Below are positions 33,369 through 45,859 of a DNA stretch of 64,000 bases, in pieces. The stretch comes from Flammulina velutipes (Eukaryota > Basidiomycota > Agaricomycetes > Agaricales > Physalacriaceae): positions 1,488,001 through 1,552,000 of the forward strand of contig CM022368.1 in the NCBI GenBank assembly GCA_011800155.1. The letters run 5' to 3'. Below the pieces are notes generated by a model that was given only the letters and a program-made list of their open reading frames with translations, was not told the DNA's origin and made no database searches. The position numbers were made by a program, and so were the translations under genes. The first letter of the stretch is position 1. Every line of letters begins with the position of its first letter.

Positions 33369-35144
33369 TCATCCTCTAGATAACGTCCGGGCAAGCCCAT
33401 TCACCGAATCTACGGAATTAGCCAACACATCACCCTCCAGCAGTCGGCTTTCCTCCTCCATGCCACGATCCAACGTCAAGCCCCGTTTGTGCCGTTTTGG
33501 CCGGTATATGAAAGACTGTGCCACAATCGTGATATCGAACATAAGAGTGCCAGCACTTCCTAATAAGTACCTGGGGGTCATGTAAGGTTAAGTCAGGCCT
33601 AGGAAAGGAAGACACGCACGGAGTACTCTCTTTGAGAAAGTCCGTTGATATGGGTGGAGGGAGATAGACACTTGGGGAGGAGAGGATCGAAGCGACGTAG
33701 AAGACGTTGCCGAGGAAGGCGAAGACAAAGAGATACATGGACAGGCCCTTTAGCACATGTCAGAGAACATTCTAACAGGAGGACATGGACCAATTACCTC
33801 AACGGATTTCCTCGCATACTAGGAACAAAATGAGATACGGGGAGAAAGGGAGCACGAAAGGATAAACGCACGTTCTTCCAAATTTGAGGTAATCTAGACG
33901 TCAAATACAGCGTCGTGCATAACCAAGCAAATATGCGCCCAAGGATACGTTGATTCGAAGGCTCAGAGGTTGCGTCGAACGTTGCATCGAAGACCACGGT
34001 TTGGTAGCGGTCGGAGTTGGAATTAGGATAGTTATAGACGTCTGGTATGGGCGATCGAACGTTCAGACTTTCCGCCGCCAGAACCCGCCCTATATCGTTT
34101 GAACGGGCTGTACCACGAAAAGCCACATGCGTTGGCTTTCCGGCGAACATGCTCACGCTGAACAACGCCCATACGCCAAAGAAAATCATGCTGGACCCCC
34201 TTCGCGCACTCCTCGAGGTGCCCTTGTCGACGGCAGGATGCTCCTCGGATATCTCAGCCTCGCGTTGCAGGCTCCGTCCCCGAATTAAAGACTCGTAAGA
34301 CTGGCCACGAGTGGCAGGTAGCCCTGTATGCGACGCATTGAACGCAGATCTAAGGCCATCTCTAGGCGCATGTTGGTCGACGTTCCACGACACCCTGTTA
34401 TGATGCCCTCTCTCCGAGTGGAAGCTGTCCGCCAAAGCCGAAAGGGCGTTTTCGTCGACCTCGTCGTCGGACTCTCTCGAGACCCGGCTGTGAGAGCTAT
34501 CAGGCAAGCGATCCTGACTTGTCCTGATATGCATGGATCGGCCTGACCGGCTTCTGGGCGGACCAGCGTGCTCCTCGTACTGTGCTGCTAGTGCAGCGGC
34601 CTTGGCAACGTTGCTGGCGACGGCGGAGAGGCTGCGGTATCGAGAAACGGATCTGTCGATGGACATGCGTCGGGGTGTGCTGTATACTCTGGGATGGATG
34701 GCTGGAGAGGGGGTCTTCCATGTGTAGTATAGATATTGACCGACGAGGGTGCAGTCGACGAAGACAAAGTACACAGCGAGATATGTCTTGGCGGAGTTCA
34801 GTACGTACGAGTGGGCCAGAACGCGTGGCTCACCTGGAAGGGCAGTTGGTGCGTCAGGATGCATCCAACGAGGTTGGAGATGTCACCTGCGGTCCTTCAG
34901 TCTCCCGTGACCGTAAAAGACGAGCTAGAACGCACCCATAAGCCAGTTTGCGAGAAACGGCAGCGCTAGACCTTCGCATGAATTATTTCGTATATTCTCG
35001 AGGACCTGACTGTGTGCTCGTGAGCATAGAATCCATATTTACTAATTGAACGCACGGAAACTGAGCACCCAGCCAGCATGCAATGGATGTGTATCCAAGT
35101 ACATCGCTCAACGCCTGGTGCGTCGATGATGAGAGGCTTATCAT
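33369..35144 (-). CDS. PQ-loop vacuolar amino-acid transporter (Ypq/Rtc2 type)
   Basis: Seven exons (35144-35056, 35009-34936, 34886-34834, 34786-33872, 33818-33798, 33747-33620, 33570-33369) give 493 residues. Two PQ-loop repeats are clear after splicing: LGAQFPQVLENIRNN with EGLALPFLANWLMGDISNLV, and SRLPQIWKN joined to YARKSVEGLSMYLFVFAFLG. Together about seven helices are expected. A long Ser/Arg-rich loop of about 250 residues separates the two halves, typical of fungal members. Yeast Ypq1-3 export basic amino acids from the vacuole. Exon 5 is only 21 nt and encodes the core YARKSVE of the second PQ repeat, so skipping it would delete the motif in frame. Start codon is 105 bases from that of LIN1. 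Confidence 0.86.
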
Positions 35145-35249
35145 TCCCCAGCCAGCACACGAACAGAGGAGACAAGCCAAGTTTTGATCCGCTCGGCTGG
35201 CCCGACCCGAGAGCATCAAGCCAAGCACGACCAAATAACTTTCCTCGTA
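35145..35249. promoter_or_regulatory. 105-bp bidirectional promoter, PQ-loop gene / LIN1
   Basis: Only 105 bases separate the two divergent start codons, so the promoters and 5' UTRs must share it or overlap the coding parts. Confidence 0.55.
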
Positions 35250-36458
35250 ATGCCTCCACGAACAGCCCAGAAACGCGCCGGCACTGACAGCGTCGACGGC
35301 GCGTCGTCGTCGACCAAGAAAACACGCTTCGTCGACCCATCAGAGGATCCTACAAATTTTGCAGAGCAGGTCGACGAAGCCCTCGAGACGAAGAGCCGTA
35401 AAGGACGCGTCAAGAATGAGGGTTACGACTCGGATTCGAGTGACGACGGGGAGGGCGTCGTCAACAGCCGTAAAAAGAAGGGTGATGAGGACGACGAGGA
35501 CGATATGTTTGCTATGGACGACAAGGACAAGGACGACACACAAAAGAAGAAGAGGCAAGAGTACCTCCGTCTAGGCGACATTGAAGGCCAGGAGTTTACT
35601 GGCACCAACTCGGGATCGGAATCGGACGACGACGAGCCCGTAGATGAAGACGATGCAGAACGCCGGAAAAAGGCGGGAATGGGCTTTGAACTGTCGTCCT
35701 TCAATATGCGGGAGGAGATGGAGGAGGGCAAATTCACGGACGATGGCAACTACGTTCGTTCTGTTGACGCGCATGCGCAGCACGATCGCTGGATGGAGGG
35801 CGTCGACGAGCGGGCGATGAAGCAGGCGCGACGGCACAAACGGCAGCAGGACAAGGAGCAGCGCGAAAAGATGCTAGCGGAGGAACGCGAGATCGCTGAA
35901 GCTGGTGGTATGCCCGCGATGGAGAAGGAGATCCTGCAGTACCTCAAGAAGGGAGAAACTATCTTGGAGGCTCTACAGCGTCTAGGCGTTCTTGCCAAGA
36001 AAGAGAAGCAGAAAAGGTGTGCATTTTGTTTTGGTGTTCTCACGGCGCCTTGCTAAAGTGTATGTAGCAAATCAGCAGCCAAGCAGGATGCAATGGAGGT
36101 CGACAAACGGCCTGCACACACTGCAGCATCGGACGTCGAGCGCATAACGCACCTTGCGTCCAACATAATGTCTCTCGGCGACACCGATATTTACTCCAAG
36201 ACACATGAAGAAATTGTGCGCAGCGTACGCAAGTCGGGGAGCGTGGACGCCACATGGACGCCACCGTCTGCAGACAAGTTGTTCGAATATAAATGGGACG
36301 CACCAGGCGCTGGCCAGACAGACCAGCCCTTTGGTCCGTTTGGTGAAGACGACATGAAGTCGTGGTTCAACGCTGCATACTTTGGCTCATTGGGCGAAAA
36401 GGTCAAAGTACGCCAAGTTGGCGGGGAATGGCGTGATTGGGAGGACGTCTTCTCATAG
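35250..36458 (+). CDS. LIN1: LIN1/CD2BP2-like U5 snRNP protein with GYF domain
   Basis: Two exons (35250-36016, 36068-36458) give 385 residues. The N-terminal region is acidic with NLS-like KKTRF and RKKKGD. The family block GMGFELSSFNMREEMEEGKF is followed by DGNYVR and DRWMEGV. The C-terminus is a GYF-like domain: LFEYKWDAPG, QPFGPFGEDDMKSWFNAAYF, VKVRQVGGEWRDWEDVF. Lin1/Snu40/CD2BP2 binds Prp6 and Prp8-containing U5 snRNP and leaves before tri-snRNP formation; the GYF domain binds Pro-rich ligands. The 3' splice site at 36067 was chosen because it alone keeps the frame into SAAKQDAMEVD. Confidence 0.9.
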
Positions 36459-36511
36459 CCTAGAGTGTATGCTTTATTCGTTATGTATCCGTATACCCTT
36501 CAACTGTATTT

Positions 36512-37545
36512 CTACTGTACAATCTCTACATCATCCCAGCGACCTTCGTTGATCCTGATGCGTACAGTCGAAGGAACATGACATTCCCTCATTCCCAGTA
36601 CCCTGAGATCTTTCCATCTGCTCCAGGGCACCCTTTCGAGTACAGTGACCGTCTCCGAATTGGACTCGTGCAACCACTTGTTGAACGACAGATCTAACAT
36701 GACTAGTAAAGGACACACAGAGGGTAGGCGGTGCAGAGAGAGGCTCGTCTGCATGTTGATGAGCCCTAGATGCGTCAAGGTACGAGGGAAGGAGAGCATT
36801 GTAGGCGCCTGGAGGGGCACCGACATGAGAATGAGCGTGTGAAATGGTATCGTTGTCCACTCCTGGGCCGAGTCCCAGGCTCCGTCTGGCTGCTCCCCGG
36901 TTTGCGCGAGTCGAAAATACTCTGTGCGGATGGTCTGCATGGGCCCCATGATTATGAGCTCCCCATCGATATGGCCTTCTGCGCCACACATCGCGTACAG
37001 CTTGTTATTTGGGAGGGGTACCCCGGCCATGGCACTTTTATGCACGAGCTGGAGACGCAAATGGGGCGGCACAACAGCCAGGATTTGTTCGAGTTCGTCC
37101 TTGGAGGAGAAGGAGAATGTCATTAGGAGCTGGAGACACACAAGCGCGAGGGGGGGAACGATACTGTCGGGTTTTACGGACGGAAGACGGGATAGCATGA
37201 GGGACAGCATGTGGGCGCGTTCTGACGCGTCGGCGTCCAAGCTGACGCCAGAAAACCTGGGCTGCCAGCTCACAGGTGGGGTAGGGCCCGACCAGGTCCT
37301 TTGAGGGGCAGCGGAAGGTACGGCACCTCTGAGGTCAAGATTTCTCAAGTCGAACGGCAGACTGCGGGCATTGTATGTCCTGACATATGCTCTGTCGTCC
37401 CCGTGGACTTTTCTGACGTTTTGCTGGTGTCTGAAGTGCTCTCCGCTATGTTAAATTGTAAGCACACGCATTTGAAGATTTGTTTATAATCTCACCGAAG
37501 GGTATGCAGGAGGTTGCTTACTTGACGATTGGACGGATCTCCCAT
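36512..37545 (-). CDS. F-box-family-like protein without visible F-box
   Basis: Two-exon model (37545-37496, 37445-36512) gives 327 residues. The stretch EHFRHQQNVRKVHGDDRAYV and the later LRNLDLRG...LTHLGLINMQTSLSLHRLPS resemble the LRR part of the large Agaricomycete F-box family, where a helix with RV+ precedes leucine-rich repeats. The protein ends DLRVLGMRECHVPSTVRIRI and a short acidic tail. No F-box helix is present upstream, so this may be a truncated member, or the first exon is elsewhere. The ATG at 37545 and the intron are the weakest part of the model; the main exon is certain to be open. Confidence 0.55.
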
Positions 37546-37895
37546 CGAGTGCTGTGTTAAGGATTTAGGAACATGGGAGTAACTGGAGAGTCCCAATACA
37601 GTCATGCCCGTTTCATGGCGACATCGCCGCCGCGACGTATGGCTATGTCTGATGCTATGAAACAAAGATCAGCTGTATTTTTGTATGTGGCGCAGAGATT
37701 CGCAGAATGGGCTCAAAGGATGACCGGGCCGAGCCGAGCCTTTATTGCTGTTTGTCAGCTTGTTGTGTGCATTTATTCTTCTGACACCTTCAGTCAGCGC
37801 AGGGCGCTTCAGCCTCGGTCTATCCTGCCGTTACTTTCTCCATTCTTCCGACTATCGCGTCCGACTATCGCCCTTGAACTCTTTATTAAGCAACA
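37546..37895. other. Divergent intergenic region before copper ATPase
   Basis: 350 bases between divergent starts. A pyrimidine-rich tract (ccgttactttctccattctt) lies about 55-65 bases before the ATPase ATG. I did not find a convincing copper-response element. Confidence 0.4.
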
Positions 37896-40888
37896 ATGGC
37901 CAGCGTGCTATCAGGCTTCTGGGCAAAGCTAGCCCCAGCTCCAGTAGAACTACCCATAGCATCAGGCGAAGCTTTCATGGACCACGCAGACGCAGAGCTC
38001 GATGTCAACGCCGTCCAAACAGCAAAATGCGACTTTCGAATACAGGGCATGACCTGCGGGGCGTGCGTCGAGGTGTGTGGCTTGCCGGCGCGTCGGGCAT
38101 CGACTAACACGACGTCCAGTCCATTGAGGGCATGTTGCGCACTCAGGACGGCATCCGCTCGGTCAAGGTCGCCCTGCTGGCAGAACGCGGAGTCGTCGAG
38201 TACGATCCGTCGCGATGGACACCCGACAAGATTGCCAGCGAGATCGAGGACATTGGCTTCGATGCCAGCGTGATAGAGGCCCCCACAGAGGATTCCGTCG
38301 TCCTGCGCATCTACGGAATGACTTGCTCGTCGTGCACCAGCACCGTCGAGAGCGGCCTGTCGTCTGTCCCCGGCATCCACAGCGTCGCCGTCTCCCTGGC
38401 CACCAACACCGCTACCATCCATTTCGACAGGACATTCATTGGTCCCCGCGAGCTCGTCGACCGAATCGAGGACATGGGCTTTGACGCCATGCTATCCGAC
38501 CAGTCCGACGCCACACAACTACAGTCTCTCAAGCGTACCAAAGAAATACTCGAATGGCGCTCCCGTCTTCTCTGGGCCGTCCTATTTGCCGTCCCCGTCT
38601 TTTTCATCTCCATGATAAGCCCTTCAATTCCTTTCCTACACCAATTCTTTTCTATTCGCGTCTGCATGGGTATTCATCTTGGTGACATTATTCTCCTCAC
38701 GCTCACCACCCCCGCCCAGTTCTGGGTCGGCGAGAAATTCTACCGCAACGCCTTCAAAGCTATCAAGCACCGCGCAGCCACCATGGACGTCCTCGTCATG
38801 CTCGGAACATCGGCGGCATATTTCTACTCAATTGGTGTCATGATCGTCCTTCTCTTCAGCTCCGATCCCGACTATCACCCGATGCTTTTTTTCGATACCA
38901 GCACCATGCTCATCATGTTCGTCTCACTTGGCCGCTATCTCGAGAACAGGGCCAAAGGGCGCACCAGCGCTGCGCTGACAGATCTCATGGCGCTCGCACC
39001 GAGTATGGCAACCATATACACAGATCCTCCCACATTAACAAAGGAGAAACGTATCCCCACTGAGCTGGTTGAAGTGGGCGATACTCTCAAACTCGTTCCT
39101 GGTGATAAGATCCCGGCAGACGGAACTGTTGTTCGAGGTTCATCAAGTGTTGATGAGAGTGCAGTCACAGGTGAAGCAGTCCCGGTCCTCAAGCAGGTTG
39201 GAGATGCGGTCATCGGCGGAACCGTCAACGGCCTGGGGACATTCGACATGCGTGTAACCAGAGCTGGCAAGGACACAGCTCTCGCCCAGATCGTTCGATT
39301 AGTGGAGGACGCACAAACCTCCAAGGCGCCCATCCAGGCTTTCGCGGACCGCGTAGCTGGATTCTTTGTCCCAGCCGTCATTTCTCTCGCCCTATTCACC
39401 TTTTTCGTTTGGATAATCGTCTCTCTGGTTGTCGAGGATGGTAATCTCCCTGCCATGTTCCGCAAACACGGTGCAAGCAAACTGAGCGTCTGCCTCCAGA
39501 TGTGCATCAGTGTTGTCGTCGTAGCTTGTCCTTGCGCTCTTGGTTTGAGCACTCCGACTGCGATCATGGTTGGCACTGGTATGGGCGCGAAGAATGGTAT
39601 TCTCATCAAGGGAGGGAGGGCGCTGGAGGCCAGCAAGAGTATCAAGCGTATCGTTCTCGATAAGACTGGCACTGTTACCATCGGTCAACTCACCGTTGCG
39701 GAGATGTGCTGGGGTGACGATCTTGGTGGACTTGATGGTCTCTCTGCTGATGGACAGACCGATCGGCGCACAGTAATGGCGATGGTCGCTGCCACGGAAG
39801 CCAAGTCAGAGCATCCCCTCGCGAAGGCCATAGCCCTCCATGGAAAGAGCATCTTGGGCGACAAGGCTGGGGACGTTATCGTCTCCGACTTTGAGAGTGT
39901 AACTGGCGCTGGAGTCAAGGCTCTGGTCTCACAGAGCGGTGTCAGCGCTACACTTCTTGTCGGCAACGCGCGTTTCGTCAGTGAGGACCCTCTTCCAGTC
40001 GTGTTCACTCGCTTCGAGGAGCAGGAAACCAGTCAAGGCCGTACTATCATCTATGTGTCTGTGCAGCGATCGACTCTCCGCGCACCTGTACCCGTCGTCG
40101 CCGTCTCGTTGTCCGATGCACCCAAACCATCGAGCAAACATGCTATTCGTGCATTGCAGAAGATGGGTATTGTGGTGAATATGATGACTGGAGATGGCAA
40201 GACTACAGCGCTCGCCATTGCCAAAGAGGTGGGGATTCCACCTGAAGGGGTATGGGCGGGCGTGTCTCCTGGAGGCAAAGCCACCCTTGTCACTGAGCTC
40301 ATCGAGAAGTACGGGGAGGGTGTGGCCATGGTATGTTCTATTTACGTTCTCCGAGGGACCATTGATTTATCAAACTTTTAGGTCGGAGATGGTATCAATG
40401 ACTCGCCTGCGCTCGTTGCGGCGACTGTGGGCATCGCATTATCCTCTGGGACATCAGTAGCTATTGAAGCTGCAGATGTCGTACTCATGCGCTCTGATCT
40501 ACTAGACGTCGTCGCAGCACTCCATCTATCCCGCAAGATATTTTCCGTCATCCGACGGAATCTTATATGGGCGTGTATCTACAACGTGCTCGGGATACCG
40601 CTAGCGATGGGCGTGTTTCTTCCGTGGGGTATATACATGCATCCGATGTTGGCGGGTGCGGCTATGGCGTTCTCGAGTGTGAGTGTTGTGACGAGCTCGT
40701 TGACGCTCAAGTGGTGGAAAAGGCCGAGGGATAGTGTCATGCCTGATGAGGCGTATGAGAGTGAGGGGTGGCTGGATGGCGTGAAGGATACTGTTGGGGA
40801 TGCGTGGAGTGCTGTGCGTAGCCTTGGGGGTGCGCGACGGGCGAAGGAGGGGTACAGTCAGATACCGGTGGAGCTGTCCCCGGTATAG
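37896..40888 (+). CDS. CCC2: Copper-transporting P1B-type ATPase
   Basis: Three exons (37896-38072, 38120-40330, 40382-40888) give 964 residues. Two heavy-metal domains at the N-terminus carry GMTCGACVE and GMTCSSCTS. The ATPase core shows [15 protein letters not shown] (actuator loop), [12 protein letters not shown] (CPC ion site in helix 6), [12 protein letters not shown] (phosphorylated Asp), SEHPLAKAI (nucleotide-binding His), [13 protein letters not shown] and [13 protein letters not shown]. This is the Ccc2/ATP7 family, which pumps Cu(I) into the late Golgi to load multicopper oxidases. Both introns are at phase 0, one inside the first metal-binding motif. All catalytic residues are present. 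The last 60 residues are a cytosolic tail without a clear targeting motif. Confidence 0.95.
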
Positions 40889-41140
40889 CGCTTTCTTATT
40901 TGCTTGGTTGTTTGCTGAAATGTTGGTATTAATTTAATTAACCTGCTGTATCCTTAAATAGCTATTATCTACTTGGAAGGAAGGCCTTTTGTTTCATTAC
41001 TTCATGCACAAGCTGTAGTGACGACCTCAAAATATGGCTCTCAACCTGCTTGCTCCGTCTCGGATGAGGATGAACAATTTGCGTCGATGTATTTGATAGC
41101 ATTATCGATTAAATTTCATTTTTTTTTGTCATGGACTGGA

Positions 41141-43373
41141 TTAGCGACGTAGCTTGAATACAACTTTGGCACCCGTAGGTACACTTGTTATACTAGGATA
41201 CCAGTCAAGCAAAATCCTCTTCTGCTCCTCGAAAGGTTTCTCTCGAAGATTGGGAGGTATCAATATCTCATACTTCCTGACAACACTTGCGATAATGCAT
41301 GTCGCTTCGGCCATAGCAAACCGTTGTCCAATGCAAGCTCTCGGACCACCAGAGAAGCCAAAGACTATCCAACGCGTTCAGCTTATAAGGGTGATAACAT
41401 GTTATTCAAACTCACAGGCATCTCTCGGCCAGTGGTATGTATCCGTGTCGATGAAGTGGTCAGGGTTATATTCTTCAGCGTCAGCTCCCCAATACATAGC
41501 TAAGGACATGGTATGTTCAATCTCAGAAACATTCCAATACTTATTCTGGACTCACGATTCATATGTAGACCCATGATATCAACCATTGTCACCGTACCCT
41601 TCTCGATCGGTATCATGAAAGGTTTGATGTTCTCAATTGCTCCAGTATTCGACGTCGTGAAGCTTAGCGAGGTGATGGTAGTGTCCGTTTGTGCAATTTT
41701 TCCTAGTCTGGGGACCGCTGGACGTACACGAAGCGTCTCGAGGAATGTGGCGGTGGTGTATTCCTAAATAGGACGGTCATGATCAGTCTATGAGTATAAC
41801 CGTCCACATAAGTAGACTCGCCAGTTGGTTTATTGAATCTTTGTATGCCTACGACGCGTGAGAGCCAGAAGATAGAAGTTTGGATGCGCTCTCACCGGAG
41901 GCGATCCGTCCTTCCACGCTGTCATAGCTTCCTCAAACACTTTGCGTTGGATATCTGGATATAACGCTAAAAAGCAGAGAGTGAACGAGACAGTATGTGC
42001 ACTTGTTTCTGAAACAGCTTCAGTATGTAAGTACCTCAATGAAACATACTCTCCGCACCTTGTCCAGCTAATAGAAACGCCTGCGAGAAGTAGGGAGAGT
42101 AAGAAGATGTCTCTTCATCTGGAGGGACAAACCGGGTACCAGCGTGTTCGAGAAAAGTTCGTCATCCGTTAAATACTTCCCTTCCTGGAACATGTTGGCC
42201 TTGACCATATTACGCAGCAAAGCCGAGTCCGTCGTCTTCCCTTCCATCGTTAACGCACGCGCATGAGAAACGACTTCGGCCATATGTGTGCGGAGGGCTT
42301 CAAATGAGGTCTTTGTCTCTTTCAATATAGGTGAAAGGAAAGGGACGTGTAGGCGCGTCGATAGGTCGAAGATGATATCAGGCGTCAAGACTTTCATGAT
42401 AAGGCGAGAGAGCGCAGTTGTCACCGCCGTCCGGAAAGGCATTGCATGTCCGAGAGGTGCCTCTTCGTCTGAGTGCTCCTTCCAAGAGACGCGTCGACCA
42501 AACGCAGTGGATGATATAACAAGTAGTGTCACCTGGGCAAGTGATGTTCAGCATCATTCCGATATTTTTGTACCACGAATTCTTACCCGAGCAAGCTCTT
42601 CAGACAGATCTAGCGGCGCTTCAGGATCTGCTCGCCCGTCAATGTCGGTCAACCAATCATTGATTACGCTCAAGCTCTCTTCCCACACCATGGCGTTGTT
42701 AGCCTGTCCAAAAGTAAGTCCTCGTCATAACGCAGGAGGGCAAAGAATCATGTCACCTCACTAAAGGCTGGGTTGGCTATCATACGATGGCGCTTCCAGG
42801 TATCTCCTTCGGCACTCACAACGTTGGGTCCATAGATGTTCAGCATCTCATACTAAAGAACATAGTCAGAACCCCTTCAAAATCTTACTGCACGCACATA
42901 CAGCACTAACGTCCTTGATGAAGGTGTGCCGTTCCGAGCAGACTTTCTTAATCGCTTCAACGTTAGTCATAAAGTAAATTGGCGTCGTTCCCCACGTCGC
43001 CACACAGCTGAGGCATGTGCTGCCGTACTTTTTGTAGACTTGATTGATCCGCGCAGTTCAGCGTTCAGCTAAAAACTCTGGCTAGAGCACCTACCATCGA
43101 ATTTACTAAAATAATGTCCAACGGTTCCAGGAAAAGGATAGTTGAATCGTCCCGCCGGCAATTGAAGAGCTCCCAACGGGGAGATCCATATTTTGTTTCC
43201 TCCAGGACATAACGCCCTAGTTAAGGATTTACTCAGCGTAGGCAAACAAATCAAGAAAACACGTCAACTCACTTCATTTGCCGTTCTTTGCGATGTGCTG
43301 AATGCCATACCCGAATTGTGTAGCCGGCGATGAGGAGAGCTATAGAGACAGTTATCGTCCCGAGAGGGATCAT
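41141..43373 (-). CDS. Cytochrome P450 monooxygenase, membrane anchored
   Basis: Start ATG at 43373 opens a hydrophobic anchor (IPLGTITVSIALLIAGY). Visible landmarks: GDTWKRHRMIANPAFSE (helix C), an I-helix region ending ETSAHTVSFTLCFLALYPDI, and the haem loop FGFSGGPRACIGQRFAMAE, with Cys as the iron ligand, encoded near 41310-41350. The end is VPTGAKVVFKLRR, stop at 41143-41141. About ten short introns interrupt the gene; I placed only part of them (for example 43275-43216 and 43098-43043), so length is roughly 550 residues. The sequence resembles the large basidiomycete CYP5144/CYP4-like group by its SGGPRACIGQRFA loop, but the CYP family is not assigned. It is convergent with the copper ATPase. 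Confidence 0.85.
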
Positions 43374-44109
43374 GGCGGGGAGAAAGAACGATGCAGTGAT
43401 AGCCAAGAAGGAAAGACGTCCAACTAGCTGAGTGGGGAAAGGTTCTCAGGCTAGTATCGCGGGATCATGTGCGCGTTTGATGGTCTGTCAAAGCTGGACC
43501 TGAGCAATTCAGCGCTGTTCAACCCATGGACGTAGCGGCCGGGTGTCAACATTCCGAGTCAAGTACTGGCCAGCATGCTTGTTCGACAATCTTCCACGCA
43601 TGCTTCTTACAATCGATATCAGCTCTTCTCCGCTTCTTGAGAAGGGATATATGTCAGTGGAAAAGAAACGGGGGAAGAAGTACACACAGAGAACTGATAT
43701 CTCCTTCAGATGTTAACTTACGTTTGAGTAGTACACTACACACGTCTTGTCGGACACTGGGCAGTCGCCGCTGTCGCTGACTCCAGTACACATTTCGACA
43801 TCGATAATTCCTAGGAAGGTCCACAGATAGCTGCCCGGTGGGAGCGAGTAACAAGGCATCAGTAAGAAACCCTGGAGGACGATGATAACATGGCAAATAG
43901 ATCTGAGGAGAAGTGGATGACGAAGTAGACGGTCAGCGACATAACAAAGTTGTGGGATAAATCACAGGGTCAGCAAATGAATTTTCTCAGTTGACAGAAT
44001 GCTCCCTGTGGATAACTTTCAGGACTTTCAGTGTTTGTTCCAAAGAAAGCACGTAGCCATGTCAATGTATACAACATATACATGCACGCGGGTGGCAGCC
44101 CAAGTAGAA
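43374..44109. other. Intergenic region with decayed gene fragment
   Basis: 736 bases between the P450 start and the NOP53 stop. It holds a partial copy of the NOP53 3' end (listed separately). The remainder shows no family-like coding sequence. Confidence 0.5.
43581..43667 (-). pseudogene. Decayed copy of the NOP53 last exon
   Basis: This segment aligns with the true end of NOP53 at about 44121-44210, by eye roughly 75-80 percent identical with one gap. Translated on the minus strand it gives KKRRRADIDCKKHAWKIVEQ where NOP53 has KKRRRAEVDYEKYAWKNFER, but the stop codon is lost. No other NOP53 exon is found nearby, so it is a fragment about 530 bp downstream of the original. Confidence 0.65.
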
Positions 44110-45770
44110 TTACTCCCGTTCGAAATTCTTCCACGCGTACTTCTCATAATCGACTTCGGCTCTTCTCCTTTTCTTGGGTCTGTGGGGGAGAGGGTACACG
44201 TCAGTCGCAAAGAATCTTGACGAAAAAGATGCACATACAGAACCAAGGCTCGCGGCTCCAAACGTCCACGCTGTTGCAGGCTGATGAATCGGTCACGGAA
44301 CATGTTCCCTTCAGGCTGCACAGAAACGTTCATGAGCGCTAGATAATGCATCGTAAGAACCGGACGAACCTTCAGCGCTCTTAAGCTTTCACTAAGATCT
44401 TCTCCAAGCTGCACCTCTACGTTGCCCTCTGGGACCTTGTGTTTGCCCAGTTTCTGACCAGAAAGGCCGCGTTTCAATTTGGAGGCTAATATCTGCTTTC
44501 GCAGATCTCTCTCATCTTGCCGCTGCTTAGCAGTCCGGCGAAGGTCCTTGCGAAGGGACTTGGCGAGACTGATAGATTCTAGCATTCGCTTGTTCGCTAG
44601 TCGGGTAGCAAGCATACGCCTCTGGAAAAAACATCAAAACAAGAATAAGGAGGACGAGAGGGCGACCACATACTTCGGCGAGAGCCTTCGCAGCCTTCCT
44701 TTTTTGTTGCTTTGTTTTTCTTTCGGGCATTGATTTCGCGTGTGAGGTTTCCTCTACGCCGCCCTCCTCTTCAGCGTCTTCAGTAGGAATGTCGAGTTGC
44801 ATGCCGGGAGCACCGACAAGATCATCGGACCCTTCCACATGGCGTGCTTGCTGCATGCGATTCTTCACCTCCGCGTTCTTTTCTGCCTCTAGAATTCTCT
44901 TTTCCTCGGCTGTGTGGGCCTGCAAGAGAAGCTCTTGATGAGCGCTAACGGGAGGGTTATAGGAAGTGCCAAGGTGAGGCTCGACGACGGCGGGGATGTC
45001 GACCAAGTCGCGAGGTTTAGTGTATACTGGTGCCTTTACATCGGTCAGTTCACGCTTTGAAAAAAAGATACGATGCAAGTACCTTGACTATTCTCTTTTG
45101 GAGATGTTCGGTGCCCATAGCTACCTCTTCTGGCTCAACATTAGCATTAGCGTCCCAAGGATCGTATCCTCCACTTCGCCTGACAGCCTCAGTCAGTCCC
45201 ATCACTGCGCTTCCTGCGCCAAACTCAGTCGGATCGATGTAGCTATTCAACGGGCCTTTGCGAGGCCGTTTTGCTATGCGAAGGAGTTTTTCTTGCTCAT
45301 CTTTGGTGAGGACAGCCTTTCTTTTATTAGTCGACGTTATCCGTGAAAAAACAGCAGGGACCGCTGATCGTTGGGCAAGAATTTTGGCGGCAGTGGTCTG
45401 CAGTGTCTTTGATTTAGCGACAGTTTTACGACCTACAATAGTCGTTCAATGATGAGTTATAACTTGTATGGATTGCGTACCGAGCTGCTCGCCCGTCGTG
45501 TCCACAATGAAGAGATCATCGTTGGATGTTTTCTGCAGAGACGTCCTGATAGATGAAATAAGATTAATGCTTGGTAGACGAGGTTGTTGCGCACCCTAAG
45601 ACTCGTTCTTCAGCTCTCGCTTCCTCCATCGCCTCTTCGACTGGTTCAATGTCGACATTTTTTCTCCAGGCTTTCTTGCCTTTTCGACTTGACTGAGTGT
45701 GCTGCGAAGGTGCGCCAATAGCAGAACCGCGCTTTTTGGTGGACGCCTTGGACGTTGAAGCCGACGACAT
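44110..45770 (-). CDS. NOP53: Ribosome biogenesis protein Nop53 (GLTSCR2/PICT1)
   Basis: Start ATG at 45770; a basic Ser-rich N-terminus with SRKGKKAWRKNVDIEPVEEA, the Nop53 signature. Following exons read DLFIVDTTGEQLGRK, KPRDLVDIPAVVEPHLGTSY with NPPVSAHQELLLQAH, KRKAAKALAE, RLANKRMLESISLAKSLRKD, and the end YEKYAWKNFERE. Nop53 binds the 60S precursor and recruits the Mtr4-exosome (through an AIM motif) to trim the 7S RNA to 5.8S. In this protein the AIM-like stretch would be LFIVDTTG near the N-terminus, where D-x-x-x-x-x-x-x-L/P-type motifs are found in yeast; this is inference. The gene has about six short introns. Roughly 480 residues. Confidence 0.9.
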
Positions 45771-45859
45771 GATGGAGGCAAAGCAAAGGTGATCGAGATA
45801 TTTTTGATCGGCTTCTTCCGTGCACCAACAAGTTCATACAACGACAATAAAATATAGAA

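Noticed and set aside
36645..37304. Several plus-strand ORFs over the F-box-like gene
   Set aside because: Composition shadows of the long minus-strand exon, without family features.
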